64,000 nt of DNA, taken from Sipunculus nudus (lineage: Eukaryota > Annelida > Sipuncula > Golfingiida > Sipunculidae). This document shows positions 21,493-33,500 of this stretch, in pieces. Position 1 is the stretch's first letter. Every line of letters begins with the position of its first letter. The stretch spans positions 60,145,676-60,209,675 of the forward strand of contig CM049316.1 in the NCBI GenBank assembly GCA_026874595.1, in the 5' to 3' direction. Under the pieces are notes generated by a model that worked only from the letters and a program-made list of their open reading frames with translations, had not been told where the DNA came from and made no database searches. The position numbers and the translations under genes were made by a program.

Positions 21493-22255
21493 TACTGTGG
21501 TTGGCTTGTTATTCGCGGTGGTTTCAAATTTTCGATATTCGGGAAGGGGATAGGGGAAATGCCGCGAAATTGAAACCACACATATATGAAACCTTCCTGT
21601 CATGGGAAAATAGTCTGGGTATAAGGGGGAAATGAATATAATCCAAATGATGATCATGTTGATTGAAGTGTGCGTCGTGTCCACAATCTAGTTTTATTTA
21701 AAAAAATGCTTGGTTCTCACCTGCAGTTCTGCATGTCTGATTACATTATTAAATTGCTATCGCAAGCTGTTTGTCTTGGTCAAACTGCTTGAAATCTCCC
21801 CCCTTAGGCTTTGTTGGCTGTCGGTCGATCTGATCATTTGCTGGTCAGACTACCTCTGTTCTTTCTACACATTCACACTCACGGGAACAGGCAGACCTTC
21901 CATGCATGGCCACTTCAGGTATATGGCCCCTTCCGTAACCAACTTATTTCCATGGAACTATGTTTCTATTACGTAATCCAAACATGATATGATCAAGATA
22001 GAGTGGAGGGACCTATTTATATTGATATGTAATGGCCAAGCTGTGAAACCAATGCCCCTTTGAAGCAGCATTGCAAGGTTCCTGCAGTGACAGTCATTGT
22101 TGTTTGAGCACAACTTAACTTTGTGTAATAGAAAATTCATACCTATTTTGGTGTTTGTTAAAATATCAATATATGCCCCATCGCGAAAATTGAAACTTTG
22201 AAAAATTGCTTGAGCGCAAAAATCGAGCCCTGTAAATATAAAGCCAACCACAGTA
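21493..22255. mobile_element. short terminal-inverted-repeat element (TACTGTGGTTGGCTT family), copy 1
   Basis: It begins TACTGTGGTTGGCTT and ends with the exact reverse complement AAGCCAACCACAGTA; inner zones contain tcgcgaaaatgaaac-like motifs. A TA target is possible, as for Tc1/mariner-type elements. There is no coding capacity. Confidence 0.75.
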
Positions 22256-24100
22256 TTCTATAATGGAACAAAGAAAAAACATTGACCTGCACCAGCCCTG
22301 CACATTTAGTTTTCAGCCTGCACCCTTCCCGCATTTTTACCCATAAATTCAGACAGCCCACATTCAACAAGCATGCAAACATAAATGAAATGAAAATGAA
22401 ACTAAAAATATATGAGTTTTTTCATATATTCATCATGAATTACCTTCTTTTGTGAGTGGAAGGCATAACCATGCTTTGTTGATGGTACTACTTTTCCAGT
22501 TTCTTCACTGGTAAGGGCTGGGTATTGTTGAGTTACCACTTAACAAAAGACAATTATTTACTGTCAATCTGCTATATATATGGCTTGTGCATTTATAGAC
22601 AAATAATTGGATATATCACTAGCTTAATCCCTTTGTGTTTCCTGTAAATATTTAAAGTAAGAATATATATATTCAACATGTTAAGATATTTTTAACAAAA
22701 AACATTTATTAGCACAAAATCAGCACAGTTCTGCTGTATTTCATGTAAATCAAATCAATGTAAATAAATTTATTTGAATAATCAGCAGGAAATTAAAACA
22801 ATAGTTTACATAACAGCAATAAGTAGTGCCTTCCCACAAATGTGTACAAGTTATGCTTTTCATAAAGCTGCATCGTGTCACTGAAATTTTGCATGACCAT
22901 GGATTTTAAACCAAATCAAACATTAATTGTCCATGCATAACCATGACCAGGTACAAGATTTTGACTATTTGTTCCATAGCTGATGTTTGATAGCTTACAT
23001 GGCTTAAATGCATATAACATCAACAATATATCATTCTTTAAACAAAAATATATCATACCTAAAAAAAGTTTGTGTGACCAGAACTACACTGGCAGAACTA
23101 GCTGGAGGATGGTATTGGCTCACTATGTTTCAAACCTTTTAGTTGACAAAAATATGATCACCAGGTTAACCCTGTTCAGTGATGATCAGCCAATTAGCTT
23201 ATAGGTAGAAGAGTATTGAACTACAGAGGGAGTCCTGCTCTGGGTCCAGGAGGTGTACACACAGAGAGATATCAAAAGAGCATGTTTTCTTTACAGCTAT
23301 CTAACCCAGTGAGTGGTCTTTGGCACACCTCAGGCTTAGAAAGTTATGAAAAGCTATGGCCAGCTGGTGACAAAGCCAGATGCAGCCCATGTAGTGGCTA
23401 TTGTAAGGTTACAGGTAATCATGCTGGTGCTCTGTCAGCCATGTTATACAATATGTGAGACTAGCCTCAAGTATGGGCCTACAACTTGACACTATGGCCT
23501 GCTACATTTGTACAACATCATGACCAGTGGTCACTGCAGAGATGAATCTGTCACAAAATTCAGAGAATTTAGATTTCACAAGTTCAATACTTATAATTTC
23601 TCTTCAGGAAATGAAATAATCAAAGGAACATGGATAGACCTGTGCATTACACTTTGGTAAATGTAATTATCTTGTCACTGTTACTCTAACTATGTTTTTT
23701 ACCTGCAGAAACCTGCACTAAGAGTTCATATATATAACCTGTCCTGCATCTCCCAGCTTTTACCCCCAACTGTTAAAAATTGTTTGTCCTGCCCCATAAA
23801 AAATCATGAAAAAGTCAGTCTGCTAGGCCAGTGGGCAGGTTATGGTGCCCGCAGCCCATGCTGTGGGTTTGGGCCTGGGCAAGGATCAAGTCAGATGGCT
23901 CTCTCTGCTGATGGTGGTACTACTTTGTTAGGGTGTCGGTACTGCAGTGTCTCTCTCCTCTTTGCCTCATCTCTATCTTCTTGGCCCCTGGTGTGGAAAA
24001 TTGTGGCGGACTCTCACGGCTTCCTTCTTGGCTTGTGTGGCATTGCCTCTATTAGTTCCATGAAAAAATATGCTTAAGGAACCCTTGCTTAACCCCTAAT

Positions 24101-24278
24101 AAAGTGAAACCTGAAATTACAACCACCAACAAAACCTTAATAAAGTGGTCACATTTTTGAGGTGGTCATCTAAGTGAGTTCTGATATAAAGAGCAATAAA
24201 GAAATGGGACTGTGAAAGTTGTCATTATTCCGAGGTGGTTGCTAAACCAGGGTGGTCTTTAGTCATGGTTTTACTGTA
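24101..24278. mobile_element. TACAGT-type palindromic repeat, third copy
   Basis: It shares aaagtggtcacatttttgag and the ending ttttactgta with the copies near 9 kb. It lies about 300 bp before exon 1 of the zinc-finger gene. Confidence 0.6.
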
Positions 24279-24570
24279 CTTAAACATTTTTACCTCCACC
24301 AGGCAACAGTGTTTTACCAGCATGATAGCAACATTTGCTTTGTTAGTTTGTTTTTCTGTTACTGAGCAACCTTTGCTGTCAAAGGTTGATATTATAAATA
24401 ATATGGGATCATTTATTTTAGTTATCTGTATATGATTTAGACCTGTTACTTGTTTGATGTACTTTGATATCCTAAAAAAACAGCACTTGAAAATTGTGAA
24501 AATTTAACCCTTGAATATGAAGCCAAGCACTCTATTTTTTAATAATTAAAAAATTGTAATAATATTTCAG

Positions 24571-27500
24571 TGAACATCCAGGATGGTGACAGAAGGGATC
24601 TTGTCAATCATCAGGTCAGGGACAGAACTGAGTCCTCTGAAATCCTCTACAGCAGATGGACCAGAACGCTACACTTGTCCCCTGTGTCCTACTACCAAAC
24701 TGACACCTGGTGGCAGACGTAAGATCGAGGCTCACTTGCAGACATATCACATTCAGCCTGCTGTCAAATATAAAGGTAACTGGTCAAGAAGTTTTTTTTT
24801 ATTTTTGCAGAAAGATAAATTGTTAATTATTATTATGACATGTACATCTTATCTCACAACAATGAATCCTTATGCATTATCTGGAATGCACATAGACTTG
24901 TTTTCAACGGCCAGTTTGCATTTAATGATGCAGATTGCAATAACACACACATGTACAAAATTATGATATTGAACCAGATACAGAGCAGACCAGTAATGTT
25001 CATAAGCTAATGCTGTTTTCATTACCTAAAAAGTATATATAAAGATAACAATTTGTATTAAATAAACTAGGTAAAAATTTCAACCTTTCCATTTAACAGG
25101 TCAAGAAGTTTGCTAAATGATATTAAATCCGGTTTATCATTCATGATTATATTTTTAAAGAACTTCTGAAAAACCCAGGCATTTATTTAAATTATAACAA
25201 ATCTCTAGTGCATTAAAAATATAAAAACTCTTGTGCATATAAAAAACATGTAAATATATGAACATAGCAGTACCTAATGTTTAGAGCAGCACTCATTGAC
25301 AATGTCTAGGTTCAGTGACAGTCAACTGAAGACTTTCTGATACTGATACTGTATTCCATATATCTGATGTGGAAATTTGTGGATTATGTATACTTTGGAT
25401 TCAGAATTTTTTGTTGCGATTATATTTTAAGCAGAATTCATGGGTAGATGAAATTAAAACCCCATGATCATTGAGATATACCAACATATTTTCACCCACA
25501 TTTCAGATAAATCCGCTGATATTTTAGTTGTTGTGCCATTCAGCCTACAACTTGCAACAGGTTTGCCTGAAACTCACATTTAATTCAAGGAATAGTCAAT
25601 TAAAAGATGTAAACATTCAATGCATTTCTTATAAAAAAAATAATAATCTTTGGCTTATTTTCAGGTCTGTTCAAGTATTAATTTTGATCCAATGCATAAC
25701 TAGAAACAATCAACAAAGTTTTTAACCACTCAAATGGTTTTTCCATGTTAAAACCACATAATTTCAAGCCCACAATATTTTACATATCTACAGTATATAT
25801 ATTTATATATATAGTTATTATATATATAATTAATTCATCACAATACCAGACAGTAAAAGGACATAAAATGGCTAAAGGATTTCAGTTGTTCTTTGAGAAT
25901 TCACTGTTTATATAATTATTCTTTATCCATCAGTGATAACACATCTCCCACTCTCTGTCTTCCTTCGCATTACCACTCCAACATTTTGCCATTCAGATCT
26001 AGAGGTTCCATTTTGTATAAAGAGCTATTACTGGTAAGAGGAATCAAATTTTATACTTGGAATTTTGAATGATTGGTTAAGTTGTTACGGTCCCTTTTCA
26101 CACCAAACAACTCAGGCCGAACCGTAACACATATGCTCAGACACGTTCTCTTCAAATGAATACGTAACCACAATATGGGTGCAAAAACAGTTCTAAATTC
26201 CTATACTAGTATTAAAATATTTACATTCGTACACAAATAATATAATAGTCAATACATAATGTAATTTATAACAAAGTCTCTGAAGAAAACTGAGTCTCTA
26301 AATAACGAACTGCAACGAAATACTTAACTGAATCCGGTATACGAGAAACTGAAGTCCATCATCAACACATAGTTCGGGCACACACAAAACTGAAGTCTTG
26401 TATTAATCCATGTGGCACCAGAAAACATAAAGTCTCTCTTCTTCCTACATAATAAAGTTCATAGTGTGGTTCATGGCATTCCGTGGGCTTGGGGACCAAG
26501 AGCCCACGGTCACGGTCCCCGGGGAAAACAGTAACGTGGCGTAGCAAAATCAATAGTCCCGCCTCGTACTGCAGGCGAGTTCGTTTTATAGGCTTTCAAC
26601 AATGGGTGGAAACCACAGAAGTTTGTGGTTTTGCTTGAGAGAAACGATAGCGCCGTCAGAACTGCAAAACCAGTACTGAATGGTCCCAGAATAGTGTTTA
26701 TGTTTCTCAAAGCTCGTCGCGTCATTAGTCACTGCTAGCGGGGTGGATCCATAAGCGTGGAAACGGGGGTGGCCACACCACTTCGTGGCACCATCCTCCG
26801 ATGTCCGGGTGACGCATGCAACACCCCCACCCTTAAAAGAAAGAAGGTAAGGAGAGCAAAGCATTAGCACTGTATGACGAGTGTATGAGTAGTTTGACAT
26901 CTTAAGCATTAGTTTATGCTTCTCAAAGCTAATTAATTATCATCATCACAAATAGTATAATCAGCAATATCTTAATACATGTAATATATGTAATACAACT
27001 CTTCCAAAGGACAGAACATTTCCGAGGCTATAACAAGAGTCAATCATCAGATCAAAATTAATGACGTCTTGATAACGTATCAGCGATTATGTTATCGGAG
27101 CCCTTGATGTGTTTGATAACTAGGTTAAACTCTGACAGGGCTAGACTCCATCTCATTAATCTCTGATTATTATTCTTCATCTTATGAAGAAATGTTACGG
27201 GATTATGATCTGTATAAACAGTTATATCATAAGGCGTAGAGCCCAAATATACTTCAAAGTGCTGTAACGCCATCAATAGTGACAGAGTTTCCTTTTCAAT
27301 AGTAGAATAATTCTTTTGATGAGGTAAAAATTTCTTTGAATAGGAGCAAACTGGATGACTTATGTTAAAGTCATCGTCTTGGATGAGCACAGCGCCTACA
27401 CCGCAATCGCTGGCATCCGTCATGAGAGAAAACGGTTTATCAAAATTTGGAGCCTGTAACACAGGTGCACTTTGTAATATAGCTTTTGCTCTTTCAAAAG

Positions 27501-30500
27501 CATTTTGACAGTTTTTATTCCAATGGAATTTTCTGTCCTTTTTCAATAGGTCCGTTAACGAATTTACAACTTCTGCAAAGTTCTGACAAAATTTCCTGTA
27601 ATACCCAGTCATTCCTAAGAATCGCATTAGTTCCTTGCGATTAGTAGAAACTGGAAATTCTACGATAGCAGATACTTTACTGGCAATTGGTTTTACACAA
27701 CCTTGACCTACTTCGTGCCCTAAATATGTTACAGTTGCACGACAAAAATCACTCTTGGCAAGATTAACTGTCAATCCTGCTTTTTTCAGTCTCTCAAAGA
27801 GTTCTACCAAACTTTGTTTATGACCTTCCCATATGTGATTGTATACAACAACATCATCAATATAGCAAGTACAGTTATCTAAGCCAGATAATACACAATT
27901 CATAAGTCTCATGAAGCAGGCTGGCACATTTTTCATTCCGAAGGGCATAACTTTGTACTGGAACAAACCGTTTGGCGTTACAAACGCAGATATTTGCTTA
28001 GCCCGTTCGGTAAGAGGTACCTGCCAATAACCTTTTAACAGATCTAACTTGCTAATATACGTAGCAGATCCAATCCTATCAATGCAATCTTCCACTCTGG
28101 GCAAAGGGTAAGTATCTGTTATTGTTACAGTGTTAACTTTTCGATAGTCTGTACAAAATCTGTAGGTCATATCAGGCTTCTTTATCAACAAACATGGGGA
28201 ACTCCAGGCACTACTGCTGTTTTCAATAATATCATTCTCTATCATATACTTGATTTCATTCTTTATGGCTTGTAACTTTTGGGGACCAGCTCTATATGGT
28301 GCCTGTTTAATAGGGGAAGCATCTCCTACGTCTACATCATGCTGTAGTTCATTGGTTCTACTGGGGACATCAGGAAATAAAGAGTCATAATTTAGCAGGA
28401 TTTCCTTCAACTCTGATAACTGATCGAAATCCAAATGTGACAATTTCTGATCTAAATTATTTAAAATATCAGAGTTGTTCAGTTTTACAGGATGTTCAGT
28501 TTTCTTCATGAGATCATCCTCGGCATTCTTTTCAGTTTCTTTAATGAGTACCAAATTTGTTTGGGGAGGACTAGATTGACATGTTTCCGCTGATCTGTCA
28601 TGATATTCTTTCAACATATTTATATGACAAAGTTGTTGCGACTTTCTACGATCAGGAGTATCAGTCACATAATTCAAATCTGATTTCTTCTCAACAACTT
28701 TGTATGGTCCAGAGTATTTTGCTTGCAGGGGATGTCCTGGAATTGGGAATAATACCAGAACTTTATCACCAGGTTTAAATTCTCTTTTTGTCGTCTTTTT
28801 GTCATACCATACTTTCATTTTGTTTTTGGCTTTCTTTAAATGTTCTAGGGCGATTTCATTTGCCCTACTCAATTTCTCCTTGAATTCCTGAACATATTTT
28901 AACAAGCTATTTTGACAACTGTTTTCCATCCAAGTGTCTTTTAACACCGCCAGGGGGCCTCTTACTCAGTGCCCATACACTAATTCAAATGGGCTAAACC
29001 CTAAGCTTTCTTGCACTGCTTCTCGGGCCGCAAATATCAAAAAGGGTAAACCCTCATCCCACTGGTTTCCAGTGTCAAGACAATAAGCTCTAATCATGTT
29101 TTTGAGAGTTTGGTGAAATCGCTCTAGAGCACCTTGACTCTCAGGATGGTAGGCACTGGATTTGTAGTGTTTTATGCCTAGCTCTGTCATAACCTGGGCA
29201 AATATATTTGACATGAAATTTGAACCTTGATCTGTTTGTATTGTTCTCGGTAAGCCAAAAGTAGTAAAAAATTTAACCAGAGCTTCAACAATTTTCTTTG
29301 CAGATATAGTTCTAAGAGGAATGGCTTCTGGAAATCTAGTTGCAGTACACATGATTGTTAGAACATATTCATTGCCATGTTTAGTTTTTCTTAGCGGTCC
29401 TACACAGTCAAGTATTATTGATTCAAACGCATCATGTGTTGTTGGTATGGGCGAGAGTGGCGCAGGACTAATTTGGTGGGTTGGATTTCCAATCATTTGA
29501 CACACATGACAAGTTTTACAGTATTTCGTCACGTCTAGTTTTAACTTGGGCCAATAGAAGTGTTGGAGAATTTTGTGTTTGGTTTTCCTGACACCCAAAC
29601 GTCCTGCCATAGGATGATCATGTGCAAGTTTTAAGATTTCTGGGCGATACTCAGGGGGAACTACAATTTGATAAAGAGTTTTCCACGTTTCGTCCGCTGG
29701 TATGGTGGGAGGTCTATATTTTCTGACTAGTACATCATTCTCTAAGGTGAAACAAGTTGGAACTTTATCTGCTTCCTCTTTAGTCAAGGCATTTTCTCTA
29801 AGGGAGGCAATATCAGGATCTTTCTTTTGCATTGCTATCAAATCATCAGTTTTCATGCTAACTTCTATATTCTTTACACTCCTATCCTTCTTTAACTGTT
29901 CATGCCCATTTTGATCAGGCGATTTCACGCCGTTTGTACTCCTTTGGAGATTTCTATTCAGGGTCTGTTTGCCCTGTACTACATTTGTAGTCGAGTCCTT
30001 TGGACTGGGTGTGCCACTTGGGTCACATGCGGGCGATTTGACATTTACTCGCGTAACGGGCTTTAAGCCACTGACGTCATCATTTGAATGCGCCATAAAG
30101 GTTTGCGAGAGGTCAAGTACAGAACTCTCTGGTTTCAGACTTGCCTTTTTACTCATCGCTCGAGTCACTACACAGCCTGGAAATACGCCCGGAAACTCCT
30201 GCTGGAGCAGGTCTGTGTCCCTATCAGTGCTCGGCAATTTCTTCATTCTGGGATCAATTTTCACTCTGTCACCAGCTAAATCGTTGCCTAGGAGGAGCGA
30301 AACGCCCTCTACTGGCAACTTTGAACAAACTCCTACAGTTACAAATTCAGAGACTAAATCAGATTCTAGTTTCACTCTGTATAATGGAACTTCTAAAAAT
30401 TCCGAATTAACGCCCTGGACTAGAACTGAACACCCCGCGTAACTCTCTTTAGAGAAGGGAAGAACAGATTTCAAAACGAGGCTTTGGGTTGCCCTGGTAT

Positions 30501-33500
30501 CCCTTAAGATTTTAACACGGGCCTTTCTTGCATGGTTACCCTCTATCTGAACAAAGCCATCTGACACAAAGGGCTGAAAGCTCTCGTGGACAGGGCTTTG
30601 AGTTTCACCTTTAGTCTCTAGTTTACTGGGCATTGTTACCGGTTTCATGCTCTGCGTAACAGTTAATGCATTAGGTTTAGGCTTACTTTGATCGTATCTT
30701 TTTCTATAACACTCAGATTCTGTATGCCCCTTGAACTCACAGAATGTACAATATTTGGGTCCAGTCCTAGGTTGTCCCTCTTTATGTTGAGCAGGAGAGT
30801 CAGATTGACTTTTATACTGGGGTTTACCATGATCGGACCGTGGTTTACCTGAGCTGGAGTGACCCCGATAGTAGGGACTACCCTTTCTCCGACCCAGTTT
30901 TGGGCTTTTGCTACCCTCTCTTTTCTCACCATACCTCCTCCTGTAACTGGTATAACTGGGGCGGTGCGTCAAGGCAAATTCATCTACCAGGACACCAGCC
31001 TCGTTTACATTTCTTACTTTATGTTCATCCAAAAATATTTTAATGTCACTACGGATATGCCTTTTGAACTCTTCTATCAAAATTAGTTGTTTGAGTTTTT
31101 CAAAATCCTGACCAATTTTCATAGACTGACACCATCTATTAAATGCACTTTCTTTGTCTCTAGCATATTCAACATGAGTTTGATTTTCTCTTTTTGTGAG
31201 ATATTACGAAATACAGGGTCTCGTCGCGGTCGCCATTATGTTACGGTCCCTTTTCACACCAAACAACTCAGGCCGAACCATAACACATATGCTCAGACAC
31301 GTTCTCTTCAAATGAATACGTAACCAAAATATGGGTGCAAAAACAGTTCTATATTCCTATATTACAATATTTACATTCGTACACAAATAATATAATAGTC
31401 AATACATAACGTAATTTATAACAAAGTCTCTGAAGAAAACTGAGTCTCTAAATAACGAACTGCAACGAAATACTTAACTAAATCCGGTATACAAGAAACT
31501 GAAGTCCATCATCAACACATAGTTCGGGCACACACAAAACTGAAGTCCTGTATTAATCCATGTGGCACCAGAAAACATTAAGTCTCTCCTCTTCCTACAT
31601 AATAAAGTTCATAGTGTGGTTCATGGCATTCCGTGGGCTTGGGGACTAAGAGCCCACGGTCACGGTCCCCGGGGAAAACAGTAACGTGGCGTAGCAAAAT
31701 CAATAGTCCCGCCTCGTACTGCAGGCGAGTTCGTTTTATAGGCTTTCAACAATGGGTGGAAACCGCAGAAGTTTGTGGTTTTGCTTGAGAGAAACGATAG
31801 CGCTGTCAGAACTGCAAAACCAGTACTGAATGGTCCCAGAATAGTGTTTATGTTTCTCAAAGCGCGTTGCGTCAGTAGTCACTGCTAGCGGGGTGGATCC
31901 ATAAGCGTGGAAACGGGGGTGGCCACACCACTTCGTGGCGCCATCCTCAGATGTCCGGGTGACGTCCATGCAACAAAGTTAACACCAGTTGGCACTGCTA
32001 ATAACTGCTGCAAGTTTGGCTTTTTATACATGACTGTTTACTGCACTCTGCTATATATGAACGTCAAAATATTCACTGATACTGTCAATTCATATTTTCA
32101 GAATTCCTACTACTACCTTGCAACCTTCCCTGTGTAGCTTCTAACCATTTCCACTGTCCTAAATGTGGAGATGGCATTGTCAAGAAAGCTGAGGTCAGAC
32201 CACATATCACCAAATGCCAGGGGAATAAGGAGAAAACCACAGATAAATCAGGTATATTTTTAGTACTTTAGAGTAAGTACTTAGATCCCATTTTCTGTTT
32301 TTTAGCTCAGCTAACTACAAATCATCTGAGCTAAAGCAATAGTCCTTTGTCCATCCGGTGACTTACTGGGCACGTATTTGAAACGGTTATACCTAGAAAC
32401 CTGTAATTGATTAGCCGTGGAGGTCAATAAAAAATCTCCTTGGAAACCTTTAAAATAGGTCAGTGTGACCTATATCCTCCGAGTTATGGGGCATGTAAGT
32501 ACCCCCGAGAGAATTCTTAAAAATTTGATACAAAACCTCCAGTATCTTGATAAATGATGCATGGATTGCCCTGAATCTTGCCTTCAATATTGATCATGAC
32601 AAGGGTTGTCAGTTCCAGAAAACTTGTAGCACCACTTGTATTTAAAAAAAAAAATTCAGCTTTTTTTCCTGTTTTTGAGACCGTCAAATGACAGCTATTA
32701 TTTCAGTTTCTTGACTGTGGTTTCATCTAGTGTCCCTAAACCTGGTGTGTTTATTGATTCTGACTGGTTTCTTCAGTACCTGAAGACTGTAGGTGCCACC
32801 TGTATTTTTTCTATTTTTTTATGAATTTTACCTTTATTTGAGACTGCTGAATTATATCAATACTATCAGATTCAGATTTGCCATTGAGGTTTCATCTAGT
32901 GTCCTGAAACCTTATGTGTTACAAGGGCCCTGCTTAAATAAACAGATGCCCTTTAGTAATCAGCCTGAATGTCTGTCTGTTCATCTCTCTGTATGTCTGT
33001 CAAATTTGTTTCTTCATAGTAAGTCCAGTTTGGTTTGACATATTGATTTCAAACTTGAATTACATAAGGCCCACCTCTAAAGCAAGAATTGATTTTTAGG
33101 TCATGAGGCAAAGCTCAAGTTCACAGGTCCCACTAATTTAATGTATTTTAAGCCAAACCTTTCATCCCAAACCCTCCATCTAACATATATATTGGAACTG
33201 CAAATAGGAAATGAACCTGATTGGTTTTTGGGTCTCAAGGTCAAAGTTCAAGGCCACAGTGGCCATCTGTCATCACATTTGTTTCTGAATGATAACTCAA
33301 TATTGGTATCAAACTTTATTTATTTATGGCCCATCAATAAAGTAAGAACCCTTTCATTTTGGGGTCATGAGGTCAAAGGTCAAAGTCACAGGGTTAATCG
33401 CCCACATACTTGTTTCCAGATGATAACTTCAGGTTGGATTGAAATATTTGTCTCAAACTTGTTTAATATGTGGCCCACCACAAAAGTGAGAACCTGTTTG

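Larger units (their letters stand above)
17321..24570. other. intergenic region between divergent genes, no exon recognised
   Basis: It separates CCDC102A (left, minus) from the zinc-finger gene (right, plus), so both promoters should lie in or near it. It contains an imperfect inverted repeat (17635-17735), the SINE head near 19.75 kb, the inverted-repeat element 21493-22255 and a CpG-richer patch at about 20270-20540. That patch holds a possible minus-strand donor (cgag then gtagga at about 20398). Confidence 0.5.
26083..31975 (-). mobile_element. Ty3/Gypsy-type LTR retrotransposon with integrase before reverse transcriptase (Gmr1-like)
   Basis: Two direct repeats of about 740 bp (26083-26823 and 31239-31975) begin TGTTACGG and end GCAACA on the plus strand. 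Both are flanked by aagt, a 4-bp target duplication (26079-26082 and 31976-31979). Coding runs on the minus strand. In order it has a Gag remnant with zinc knuckle, a protease-like region, integrase (HHCC-like, DD35E, GPY), reverse transcriptase (YIDD) and RNase H. Integrase upstream of reverse transcriptase is the order of Ty1/copia, but the sequences are Ty3/Gypsy-like; this combination defines the Gmr1 group. The LTRs differ by about 20 substitutions plus two short indels by eye, so insertion is not very recent. The element lies antisense in intron 1 of the zinc-finger gene. Confidence 0.93.

Noticed and set aside
23216-24077. Plus-strand frames of 80 and 97 codons near 23.2-24.1 kb, considered as upstream exons of the zinc-finger gene
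   Set aside because: No finger or AT-hook motifs and no convincing splice pair. An in-frame stop just before the exon 1 ATG makes coding exons upstream unnecessary.
29702-31086. Plus-strand frames up to 157 codons within the retrotransposon
   Set aside because: Antisense to the gag-pol frame, with no recognisable domains.
26083-31975. Endogenous retrovirus with env
   Set aside because: No reading frame lies between RNase H and the 3' LTR (only about 235 bp), so it is annotated as an LTR retrotransposon.
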